A stretch of 7,678 nt of DNA, from contig JAIRVW010000410.1 in NCBI GenBank assembly GCA_031253705.1, positions 1 through 7,678 of the forward strand, written 5' to 3'. The translations under genes and the position numbers were made by a program. The notes beneath the pieces were generated by a model. The model was not told the DNA's origin and searched no databases. It saw nothing but the letters and a program-made list of their open reading frames with translations. Origin of the DNA: Brucellaceae bacterium (GTDB lineage Bacteria; Pseudomonadota; Alphaproteobacteria; Rhizobiales; Rhizobiaceae). Positions 1 to 5,751 of this stretch are shown here, one piece after another; the stretch's first letter is position 1; each line of letters opens with the position of its first letter.

Positions 1-463
1 GATCACCGGTTGCGAGAATGGCACGGGCATGGCCGCGCTCCAGCCGGTCGGATAATTCATCCGGCGTCAGCAAAGTGGTCGCGGGAATAACAATAATACC
101 CAGCTTCATCGCCGCCAGCATCACCTCCCACAAAGCAGGCACATTGCCGAGCAAGACCAGCAGATGATCGCCGCGTTTCAGACCCAGCCCGCGCAGATAA
201 TTGGCGACCTGTGAAGAACGCTTGCTCAGTTCAGAGAAACTCAGTCTCACATCAGTTTGGGAAACAGTATCGACAATCCATAAAGCGGTCTGATCACGGC
301 TTTGCGGATTCGTGGCAAGCTCGGCATCAAACCAATCCAGCGCCCAGTTAAAGGGCAGCGTCTCCGGCCAGACAAAACCAGCTTTTGCAGCCTGATAATC
401 CTCGCGATTCTGCAAAAGAAAATCACGTGCCTGCTTGAAATTCTCCGTACTCAGCTGCCTCAT
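1..463 (-). CDS. AMP-forming acyl-CoA synthetase, N-terminal part (cut by window edge)
   Basis: This is the first 154 codons of an AMP-dependent acyl-CoA synthetase/ligase (ANL family), which activates a carboxylic acid with ATP and CoA in the cytoplasm. The translation starts MRQLSTENFKQARDF and contains FVWPETLPFNWALDWFD, the entry segment of medium-chain/acetyl-CoA-synthetase-like ligases. It continues with an N-terminal-subdomain pattern (LSFSELSKRSSQVANYL, GLKRGDHLLVLLGNVP, AAMKLGIIVIPAT, LTPDELSDRLERG). The P-loop, adenylation and C-terminal lid motifs lie outside the window, so acyl specificity cannot be read. I chose ATG 463-461 because GGGAGG (474-469) sits 5 nt upstream; the ATG at 468 abuts that site and reads ATG-GCA-stop. 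The gene follows the thiolase on the same strand after 60 nt, so co-transcription is likely. The family is clear; the exact substrate is unknown. Confidence 0.88.
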   Translation of the reverse strand, partial: MRQLSTENFKQARDFLLQNREDYQAAKAGFVWPETLPFNWALDWFDAELATNPQSRDQTALWIVDTVSQTDVRLSFSELSKRSSQVANYLRGLGLKRGDHLLVLLGNVPALWEVMLAAMKLGIIVIPATTLLTPDELSDRLERGHARAILATGD

Positions 464-468
464 GCCAT

Positions 469-474
469 CCTCCC
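469..474 (-). promoter_or_regulatory. Ribosome binding site deciding the acyl-CoA synthetase start
   Basis: The minus strand reads GGGAGG five bases before ATG 463-461. It favours that start over the ATG at 468-466, which touches the site and opens a frame that stops after two codons. Confidence 0.7.
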
Positions 475-497
475 AAAAAGCATAAATCACTGTGTCT

Positions 498-515
498 GCG
501 GTTTCATAAAACCGC
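498..515 (-). other. Intercistronic hairpin between thiolase and acyl-CoA synthetase
   Basis: A perfect 7-bp inverted repeat (GCGGTTT / AAACCGC) with a 4-nt loop lies 8 nt past the thiolase stop. On the transcribed strand it is not followed directly by a T-run; the TTTTT at 475-479 is about 19 nt further on and runs into the next ribosome binding site. It could tune mRNA stability or the ratio of the two proteins. A full terminator is unlikely. Confidence 0.45.
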
Positions 516-523
516 GCTGATTG

Positions 524-1708
524 TCAGGTGAAACGCTCCACCCCTATGGCTGTTGCCTCACCGCCACCGATACAGATACTGGCAATGCCGCGGTGCAGAT
601 CATGGGTTTGCAGTGCAGCCAGCAATGTCACCAGAATACGCGCGCCTGATGCGCCGATCGGATGGCCGAGCGCACAAGCACCGCCATGAATATTCACCTT
701 TTCCGCAGGCAAATTGAGTTCCTGCATTGCCGCCATTGTCACGACGGCAAAGGCTTCATTGATCTCGAAAAGATCGACATCATTCGCCGCCCAGCCGGTT
801 TTCTCGTAAAGTTTGCGTATTGCCCCAATCGGTGCAGTGGCAAACAAACGCGGCTCATGGGCATAAGATGTTTGTGCAACAATGCGGGCAAGCGGTGTCA
901 GTCCGCGTTTTTCCGCTTCAGACAAACGCATCAGCACTAGTGCCGCCGCTCCATCAGAAATCGAGCTGGAATTGGCTGCCGTGACGGTGCCGTCCTCACG
1001 AAAAGCAGGGCGTAAAAACGGAATTTTCTCCGGCCGTGCCTTGGCAGGCTGTTCATCCATATCAATCAGATGGGCGGAATTGCCGCTTCCGGTCACAACG
1101 GGCGCAATCTCCTGTGAGAAATAACCGCGCTCCAATGCCGTCTGCGCACGTTTCAGGGAGCGCAGTGCAAGTTCATCCTGTGCGGTGCGGCTGAACTGAA
1201 ATGCCTCGGCACAATCCTCGGCAAAACTGCCCATCAAACGGCCTTTCTCATAGGCATCTTCCAGCCCGTCGAAAAACATATGATCGGTAATTTTGCCATG
1301 CCCCATGCGATAGCCGCCACGAGCCTTATCAAGCAGATAGGGCGCATTGGTCATGCTCTCCATGCCACCCGCCACGATAATATTGGCACTGCCACCAGCC
1401 AGCATATCATGTGCCAGCATCACCGCTTTCATGCCGGAGCCGCACATTTTATTGATGGTCGTCGCACCCGATGCCACGGGAATAGCGGCAGTAATTGCAG
1501 CCTGACGTGCCGGTGCCTGCCCCTGCCCCGCAGACAACACACAGCCGAGCAAAGTCTCCTCTATATCCTGCGGTGCAATTCCTGCCCGTTCAATCGCGGC
1601 TTTGAGGGCCGTTGCGCCAAGTTCTGCTGCCGCTACCGTGCTGAAAGCGCCCTGAAAAGCGCCCAGAGGCGTGCGTGCCATACCAACAATAACCACAGGG
1701 TCTGCCAT
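524..1708 (-). CDS. Acetyl-CoA C-acetyltransferase (thiolase)
   Basis: This 394-residue thiolase has the usual length of the biosynthetic/degradative acetyl-CoA acetyltransferase family (EC 2.3.1.9), cytoplasmic, which interconverts two acetyl-CoA and acetoacetyl-CoA. All catalytic elements are visible: the nucleophilic cysteine in [10 protein letters not shown] (C89), INEAFA (N317), [17 protein letters not shown] with H349, and CIGGGEA with the proton-shuttling C379. [15 protein letters not shown] and the lid segment GGYRMGHG (about 131-138) are also typical. I start at MADPVVIVG (ATG 1708-1706) because GGGAGG lies 8 nt upstream; the longer frame to 1732 adds eight residues without a good site. 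It is followed after 60 nt by an acyl-CoA synthetase and faces a divergent AraC-type regulator. It probably completes breakdown of an activated acid. A role in ketone-body or polyhydroxyalkanoate metabolism, or a preference for longer 3-ketoacyl-CoA, cannot be excluded. Confidence 0.95.
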   Translation of the reverse strand: MADPVVIVGMARTPLGAFQGAFSTVAAAELGATALKAAIERAGIAPQDIEETLLGCVLSAGQGQAPARQAAITAAIPVASGATTINKMCGSGMKAVMLAHDMLAGGSANIIVAGGMESMTNAPYLLDKARGGYRMGHGKITDHMFFDGLEDAYEKGRLMGSFAEDCAEAFQFSRTAQDELALRSLKRAQTALERGYFSQEIAPVVTGSGNSAHLIDMDEQPAKARPEKIPFLRPAFREDGTVTAANSSSISDGAAALVLMRLSEAEKRGLTPLARIVAQTSYAHEPRLFATAPIGAIRKLYEKTGWAANDVDLFEINEAFAVVTMAAMQELNLPAEKVNIHGGACALGHPIGASGARILVTLLAALQTHDLHRGIASICIGGGEATAIGVERFT

Positions 1709-1716
1709 CTGTGCGC

Positions 1717-1722
1717 CCTCCC
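1717..1722 (-). promoter_or_regulatory. Ribosome binding site of the thiolase gene
   Basis: GGGAGG on the minus strand, 8 nt before ATG 1708. It supports the 394-residue start rather than the upstream ATG at 1732. Confidence 0.65.
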
Positions 1723-1836
1723 AAAGCTGCATAGTCAGATGAAGAACTTTGAGCCTAGCCCTAAGGTCTATGGTACAGAATGACAGTTTTGGCTTTATTT
1801 TATGATCGGTTTTGCCATATCCTGCCTTTCAGGAGC

Positions 1837-1842
1837 AGGAGG
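1837..1842 (+). promoter_or_regulatory. Ribosome binding site of the AraC-type regulator
   Basis: AGGAGG followed by AAAAC and ATG 1848. This near-ideal site fixes the start at MIGRGFVDDA and excludes the TTG at 1812 that would add 12 residues. Confidence 0.8.
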
Positions 1843-1847
1843 AAAAC

Positions 1848-2849
1848 ATGATCGGCAGGGGTTTTGTTGATGATGCGCTGGCAGTGATGCAGCAGAATGC
1901 GCCTGCAAAAATACCCGCAGTTCTGGCTGCTGCCGGTATCGATGCCACTCTCTTTCAGCAACCGGATTTCAAACTGGATGCCGCCCGTTATGGCCGTCTC
2001 TGGCTGGTAATTGCCGAGGAAATTCAATGCGAGTTTTTTCGCTTTGGCCAACGCCCGATGCCGCCCGGCAGCTTTGCCATGCTGTGTCATGCCGCGCTTT
2101 CCAGTGACAATCTCGAACATGCCATCCGCCGCTCGCTACGCTTTTTTACCTTGCTGATCGGCGAGCCGAAAGGCGAGCTGATCCTGCGTGACGGGCTGGC
2201 TGTTATTGTGTTACGTGAGGTCAGCCCCGCACGTCCGGCCTTTGCTTACCGTACCTTTTTTCTCATTTTGTATGGCGTGTTATGCTGGCTGGTGAAACGG
2301 CGTCTGCCAATCCATGATATCGGTTTTCGCGGAGCTCCGCCACAAAACCGGCCGGACTATCAGGACTTTTTCAGCACTGAGGTCCGTTTCTTTCAACAAG
2401 AGACATATCTCAGCTTCGACCCTGCATTACTGTCGCTGAAAATCCACCGCAGCAAAACAGCCTTGCGGCAGTTTCTGGCACAAGCACCCGCCAATATTCT
2501 GCTACGCTATCGTTATGATCGCGGCAGTGCATCCGCGATCCACAAATTGCTGCGGGAAACACCGCCTGCCAGCTGGCCGGATTTTGCAAAGGCAGCACAA
2601 ATCCTGCATGTCTCCGAGCCGACTTTACGCCGTCATCTGCGGGCAGACGGTATGAGTTACAGCAGCCTCAAGGAAGAGTTACGCCGCCAATATGCGCTGA
2701 ACTGGTTGCAGGAAACCGATAAATCTGTGGGTTTGATTGCGGCAGAACTCGGCTATACGGAGCCGAGCGCCTTCCACCGTACCTTCAAAAAATGGACCGG
2801 TACCAGCCCCGCGCATTACAGATCATCGCGGCTCGAACGGGAAATGTGA
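1848..2849 (+). CDS. AraC-family transcriptional regulator with arabinose-binding-like N-domain
   Basis: This 333-residue cytoplasmic regulator has an N-terminal domain of the arabinose-binding-like type seen in OruR/MmlR-like AraC proteins (about residues 20-205; RLWLVIAEE, FGQRPMPPGSFAMLCH, HAIRRSLRFFTLL). The C-terminal AraC DNA-binding domain has two helix-turn-helices: FAKAAQILHVSEPTLRRHL (about 246-264), and SVGLIAAELGYTEPSAFHR (293-311) leading to FKKWTGTSPAHYR. Family members with this architecture commonly activate divergent operons for fatty-acid, hydroxy-acid or amino-acid breakdown. The divergent thiolase/acyl-CoA synthetase pair is therefore the obvious target; this is inference from position. 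The start is set by AGGAGG five bases upstream. The last 34 bp overlap the end of the convergent GntR gene. The effector is unknown. Confidence 0.92.
   Translation: MIGRGFVDDALAVMQQNAPAKIPAVLAAAGIDATLFQQPDFKLDAARYGRLWLVIAEEIQCEFFRFGQRPMPPGSFAMLCHAALSSDNLEHAIRRSLRFFTLLIGEPKGELILRDGLAVIVLREVSPARPAFAYRTFFLILYGVLCWLVKRRLPIHDIGFRGAPPQNRPDYQDFFSTEVRFFQQETYLSFDPALLSLKIHRSKTALRQFLAQAPANILLRYRYDRGSASAIHKLLRETPPASWPDFAKAAQILHVSEPTLRRHLRADGMSYSSLKEELRRQYALNWLQETDKSVGLIAAELGYTEPSAFHRTFKKWTGTSPAHYRSSRLEREM
2816..2849. other. Convergent coding overlap of AraC-type and GntR-type genes
   Basis: The rightward AraC gene stops with TGA at 2847-2849 and the leftward GntR gene stops with TAA at 2818-2816. The final 10 or 11 codons of each are therefore encoded on opposite strands of the same DNA. 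There is no terminator between them, so the two transcripts must overlap at their 3' ends. Confidence 0.85.
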
Positions 2850-3745
2850 CGGCGCAGCAAAGCAGCAGCAAAATTGATATCCCTGTCCTGAATAGCCCGC
2901 AAAACAGCAATATGATCATGACAGGCATCATGCAGACGCTTCTCGCTCAGCTTGCCGAAATCCGCATATTCCGTCATGCGGCGCAGACTATTCTGCCAGC
3001 GAACAGATTGCGTGAAAAACCGGTTATTCGCCCATGAAACGATCGTCTCGTGAAACGCCGCATTGGCATGAAACCATGCATCCTTGGTCAGTTGTCCGAC
3101 CGGCAAATCCAGCAGCGCCTGCTGCTGACGCAGCAATGCCTGAAGCTGATCTTCCTGCGGTGCATAATCCGGCTGCATCAGCGCCCCGCACTCCACCACA
3201 AGACGGAATGTATAACTCTCTTGTACCGCCCGCTCATTATCGAGCGACTCTGTAAAACGCCAGCCATGACCGGGGAGACGTTCCGCCAGCCCTTCCGCAG
3301 AGAAGCGCATCAGGGCGCGGCGCACGGCACCACGCGTTGCCTTGAACTGCTCCACCAGCTCCGTCTCGGATACTTCCGTACCGATGGCACCCATAGCGCG
3401 GGCAGTCATCAGATCATTATAGAGATTGGTGTTTTCCGATTGCGGGATCAGCTGATCAATCAGCTCCCCCTCTGCGGGCATCCGCGTCAGATGATAGCCT
3501 TTGCCCGCCACATGCGCGACAAGACCATATTCTGTGAGCAGGTTCAGCACATAACGCACCGGCGAACGGGAAACATTCAGTTCCCGCGATAGTGCCGCAT
3601 CGGAAATCCGCTCCTGCAACTGCCATTTACCCGAGCCGATCAGCGCCAGAACCTTGCGTGCCACATCGGCCTGCAAGCCGCTCAGCTCCCAGTCAAAGCC
3701 TGTGCCTTCAGTTGTATTCTCTTGCACTTCCCGCTGTGAAACCAT
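2816..3745 (-). CDS. GntR-family regulator, FCD subfamily, with an apparent second winged helix
   Basis: A 309-residue DNA-binding regulator. Residues about 22-88 form the GntR winged helix (VARKVLALIGSG, ISDAALSRELNVSRSPVRYVL, LTEYGLVAHVAGKGYHL). Residues about 105-166 look like a second winged helix (VSETELVEQFKATRGAVRRAL, FSAEGLAERLPGHGWRF). Residues about 172-302 are an all-helical FCD ligand domain. Likely FCD metal or ligand residues are D222 and H226 in KDAWFHANAAFH, H278 (or H276) in HDHIAVLRAI, and H300 in LRRHI. FCD regulators usually repress genes for organic-acid or sugar-acid use and are released by the metabolite. I start at the first ATG (3745); the open frame runs to a TTG at 3841, but those residues would run across the putative operator and look non-proteinaceous. 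The ribosome site is weak. Its target is not evident here; autoregulation is likely. Confidence 0.88.
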   Translation of the reverse strand: MVSQREVQENTTEGTGFDWELSGLQADVARKVLALIGSGKWQLQERISDAALSRELNVSRSPVRYVLNLLTEYGLVAHVAGKGYHLTRMPAEGELIDQLIPQSENTNLYNDLMTARAMGAIGTEVSETELVEQFKATRGAVRRALMRFSAEGLAERLPGHGWRFTESLDNERAVQESYTFRLVVECGALMQPDYAPQEDQLQALLRQQQALLDLPVGQLTKDAWFHANAAFHETIVSWANNRFFTQSVRWQNSLRRMTEYADFGKLSEKRLHDACHDHIAVLRAIQDRDINFAAALLRRHISRSSRDDL

Positions 3746-3780
3746 GAGCCATTTCTGTTTTTTGTTAAAACATAATCCCG

Positions 3781-3805
3781 ATGCAATGCTGCATACAGCT
3801 ATGCA
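3781..3805. promoter_or_regulatory. Overlapping TGCAT/ATGCA dyads upstream of the GntR gene (putative operator)
   Basis: Two perfect dyads share a half-site: ATGCA-ATGC-TGCAT (3781-3794) and TGCATA-CAGC-TATGCA (3790-3805). They lie about 35-60 bp before the GntR start codon, inside the 120-bp gap after the PAP2 gene. GntR/FCD proteins bind short dyads and often repress themselves, so this is a good autoregulatory operator candidate. The symmetry is seen in the sequence; the binding protein is inferred. Confidence 0.5.
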
Positions 3806-3865
3806 CGAGCCTTGACCTATCCGCAAGAGACTGCAGACCAAAGAAAGCAGATGATACAGGCAGGA

Positions 3866-4648
3866 TCAGAAGCGGATTGCGCAAATACGTCGTCCGGCTT
3901 TCGCAACGGCATCGTCAATACGGGCACCGTTGCGCTTAAAGACCGGCCACAGCCATGCCATGACAATCGCGACAAACAACCAGGACAGCATGACATCCGA
4001 CAGGAAATGTGCGCCCATAATGATCCGGTTCAGTGAGAAAACTAGTGCTGCAATGGTGGTTACGATCAGCAAAGGCAGGCGATAGACCCCGCCCAAAATC
4101 AGAGGAATGGCGAGCATTGCCATGGAGCTGGCGCCCTCACCGGACGGAAACGAGCAGCTATTCTGACAGCTTTGTGCAATCTGCCATGCCGGACTGAACA
4201 GCATTGTGCCGCCATATTCCATGATCTCATTCGGGCGCGCACGGCCAACCAGATATTTCAGACTATGCACCACAGCCGCCGCACCAATCGCATAGACCGA
4301 CAGGATATAGAGCAGCTTATGCGGTGCAGGCAGCCAGTTCCGGTAAGAAACAGCCTGCACAACAACGCCCAGTAATAATACTGGGACGATCACGGCCGGC
4401 AAAAGACGGTGCAGATCACGCAAGGCCAGCAGATAGCTATTCTCATGCAGCTGAAACTTTCCGGCAGCGTCGGCAAACCAGCCGGAAACAATAATATCAG
4501 CCACCGGAAAAATCAGAAAAATGAAACTGATAAAAATGGTCAGCCTGATCAGACCGGTCAGCATATCGTTTTTAACAACAGATCCTTGTTCAGATGCGAA
4601 GCCGGTTGTACCGGACTTCAGCACTGTCGGGTTATGATTTAAATCCAT
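3866..4648 (-). CDS. PAP2-family membrane phosphatase with PSGE in motif 2
   Basis: A 260-residue inner-membrane protein of the type-2 phosphatidic acid phosphatase (PAP2) superfamily. About six hydrophobic segments are visible (roughly 31-53, 80-101, 112-130, 174-188, 190-206, 219-236). The catalytic motifs are K131-YLVGRAR-P139 (motif 1), SFPSGEGAS with P168-S169-G170-E171 (motif 2), and NR208-IIMGA-H214-FLS-D218 (motif 3). Members dephosphorylate lipid phosphates such as phosphatidate, phosphatidylglycerophosphate, undecaprenyl diphosphate or lipid A, with the active site at the periplasmic face. Motif 2 normally ends in histidine; here it is glutamate, while the nucleophilic motif-3 histidine is intact. 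Residues 1-28 are polar and probably cytoplasmic. The start is the first ATG; no strong ribosome site is visible. It follows the VirK/YbjX gene by 65 bp on the same strand. The lipid substrate cannot be told from sequence. Confidence 0.9.
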   Translation of the reverse strand: MDLNHNPTVLKSGTTGFASEQGSVVKNDMLTGLIRLTIFISFIFLIFPVADIIVSGWFADAAGKFQLHENSYLLALRDLHRLLPAVIVPVLLLGVVVQAVSYRNWLPAPHKLLYILSVYAIGAAAVVHSLKYLVGRARPNEIMEYGGTMLFSPAWQIAQSCQNSCSFPSGEGASSMAMLAIPLILGGVYRLPLLIVTTIAALVFSLNRIIMGAHFLSDVMLSWLFVAIVMAWLWPVFKRNGARIDDAVAKAGRRICAIRF

Positions 4649-4713
4649 AAAAATTCACGCACAAAAAAATACAATAAAAACAAAATATACAGGTAGATCA
4701 TGAGGTAGCTTTC
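4649..4713 (-). promoter_or_regulatory. AT-rich leader of the PAP2 gene, with possible promoter
   Basis: This 65-bp gap is strikingly AT-rich (A-runs on the plus strand at 4661-4667 and 4673-4684). On the coding strand it contains TATATT (4689-4684), a possible -10 box without a recognisable -35. It may give the PAP2 gene its own promoter or an upstream element, but read-through from the VirK/YbjX gene is equally possible. Confidence 0.3.
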
Positions 4714-4718
4714 TCATG
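4699..4718 (-). other. Small inverted repeat across the VirK/YbjX stop codon
   Basis: CATGAG (4699-4704) and CTCATG (4713-4718) form a perfect 6-bp stem with an 8-nt loop, and the stop codon (4716-4714) lies in it. It has too few G/C pairs and no adjacent T-run, so I do not call it a terminator. It could cap or stabilise an mRNA end. Confidence 0.3.
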
Positions 4719-5745
4719 TAACAGTGTCATGACCGGCCATCACCATTTGCCTGCCGGTCAGCAAAAACTCTGACTTACACAAATCCCGTTTTGCCGTGGC
4801 CTGCGACAGGTCAGCATTGCGCAAAGGCAGCACATAACCGAAGCGGCCTGCCGGTTCACCACCGCGCTCTGCCCAGTAGTGATTAAGGTCAGACATCATT
4901 TTTCCGCGGCGTGCAGAATGCCGGAAATTAATGACATGGCTGTCATTATCGATCGCCATGAAATGGTCAGAACCGCCTGCCGCTGCCATGCCTTCGGCAA
5001 CCAGTAACAAGGCATCTTTCGGGCGCACGCCGTAAAGATCACGCGTTGCATCAATCACTGAGCGCTTGGCATCCTCGCCCTTAGCACCCTGAAAACCGCC
5101 GATCGCGAGCGTTACATTGCCCGTACTATCATTGGTAAAAATGAAACTCAGCATATGCAGAAATGCCTTATCGCGGCGGCGATACAGACTGATGGTAAAG
5201 CCGCCTTCGTGCCGTGCACCGGCATGATCTGACAGGCAAAGTATCAGATCATAACAATCGCGCTTACCCGCAACCGAACCGATATGAACCCGCCCGCCCT
5301 GCCAGAGCCGCTGCAGGTCTTCCGGCATCATCACCTGTCCGGCAATGGCAAAGTGATTTTTCAGCCAGCAGGCGCGCTCACGCAGCGAAGCTTTATACAA
5401 AAAGAAATTCGGGATCGCCTTACGGATCAGATCATCATGCGGCAGACCAAGGCGGTGCTGACCGGCAAAATCGGCCAGAAAACCATACCAGCGCAGCGAC
5501 GAACGCGGATAGGCCAGCAGGCGTAAGGTAAAAGCAGCAGCCTTCCGGAAGTGCACCCGCAATCCCATGCCCAACACACGTTTCATCACGCAGCTATAGG
5601 TCACTGCATGATCCTGCACTGTCAGAGAAGCATCCTGCTCTGACAGATATTGTGTACGGGATGAGCGGCTTGCCGCTTTCTGAAAAGCTGTATGATAGGT
5701 CACTATATAATTCTCACATTTCCGTGAGAACTTGTGCTCCATCAT
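4714..5745 (-). CDS. VirK/YbjX (DUF535) family protein
   Basis: A protein of about 343 residues, close to the family's usual 300-330 plus an N-terminal extension. Family features, counted from ATG 5745, are LLAYPRSSLRWYGFLADF (about 77-94), LIRKAIPNFFLYKASLRERACWLKNHF (about 107-132), GGFTISLYR (181-189), LSFIFTN (199-205) and IGGFQGAKGEDAKRSVIDATRDLYGVRPKDALLL (about 215-248). VirK/YbjX proteins are linked in enteric bacteria to virulence, PhoPQ-type regulation and antimicrobial-peptide or outer-membrane phenotypes; their biochemistry is unsettled. I see no signal peptide or membrane segment. The start is uncertain. TTG 5751, ATG 5745 and ATG 5742 are all possible, none with a good ribosome site, and a promoter-like element inside the 5' end leaves ATG 5586 or 5568 open. 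It lies between a two-component pair and a PAP2 phosphatase, all leftward, which hints at a shared envelope function. Confidence 0.82.
   Translation of the reverse strand: MMEHKFSRKCENYIVTYHTAFQKAASRSSRTQYLSEQDASLTVQDHAVTYSCVMKRVLGMGLRVHFRKAAAFTLRLLAYPRSSLRWYGFLADFAGQHRLGLPHDDLIRKAIPNFFLYKASLRERACWLKNHFAIAGQVMMPEDLQRLWQGGRVHIGSVAGKRDCYDLILCLSDHAGARHEGGFTISLYRRRDKAFLHMLSFIFTNDSTGNVTLAIGGFQGAKGEDAKRSVIDATRDLYGVRPKDALLLVAEGMAAAGGSDHFMAIDNDSHVINFRHSARRGKMMSDLNHYWAERGGEPAGRFGYVLPLRNADLSQATAKRDLCKSEFLLTGRQMVMAGHDTVT
5702..5730 (-). promoter_or_regulatory. Promoter-like element with inverted repeat inside the nominal VirK/YbjX 5' end
   Basis: On the minus strand TTCTCA (5730-5725) and TATAGT (5707-5702) are separated by exactly 17 nt. 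They match the sigma-70 consensus at 4 and 5 of 6 positions. A perfect 7-bp inverted repeat, TTCTCAC/GTGAGAA (5711-5717 and 5724-5730, 6-nt loop), covers the -35 box and most of the spacer, as a repressor site might. It lies within codons 6-15 of the longest reading, so either it is fortuitous or the true start is downstream. Confidence 0.35.
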
Positions 5746-5751
5746 TGTCAA

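Larger units (their letters stand above)
1709..1847. promoter_or_regulatory. Divergent control region between thiolase and AraC-type gene
   Basis: This 139-bp gap must hold the promoters of the leftward thiolase operon and the rightward regulator. For the regulator, an ATGACA box (1780-1785) and a TATGAT box (1801-1806) are visible with a short 15-bp spacer, so this is only a candidate promoter. An imperfect dyad CCTAGCCCTAAGG (1754-1766) lies near the middle and could be part of an operator. I see no convincing -35/-10 pair for the thiolase direction, which would fit an activator-dependent promoter, though failing to see one by eye is weak evidence. Confidence 0.4.

Noticed and set aside
1280..1783. 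A 167-codon open frame on the plus strand opposite the thiolase gene
   Set aside because: Its translation is rich in His, Arg and Cys without domain pattern, and it lies antisense to a thiolase with all catalytic motifs. It is a shadow frame.
1812..1847. A 12-residue extension of the AraC gene from a TTG at 1812
   Set aside because: It reads through the near-ideal AGGAGG at 1837-1842, which serves ATG 1848.
3050..3592. A 180-codon plus-strand frame opposite the GntR gene
   Set aside because: No recognisable motif and no ribosome site. It is explained by the codon bias of the real gene on the other strand.
3746..3841. A 32-residue N-terminal extension of the GntR gene from a TTG at 3841
   Set aside because: It has no ribosome site, is Cys-rich, does not resemble GntR N-termini and runs through the perfect dyads at 3781-3805. 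The first ATG at 3745 is more credible.
4649..4718. Rho-independent terminator after the VirK/YbjX gene
   Set aside because: The stem (CATGAG/CTCATG) is short and only half G/C, and the T-rich stretch starts more than 10 nt later. Better treated as a minor hairpin and an AT-rich leader.
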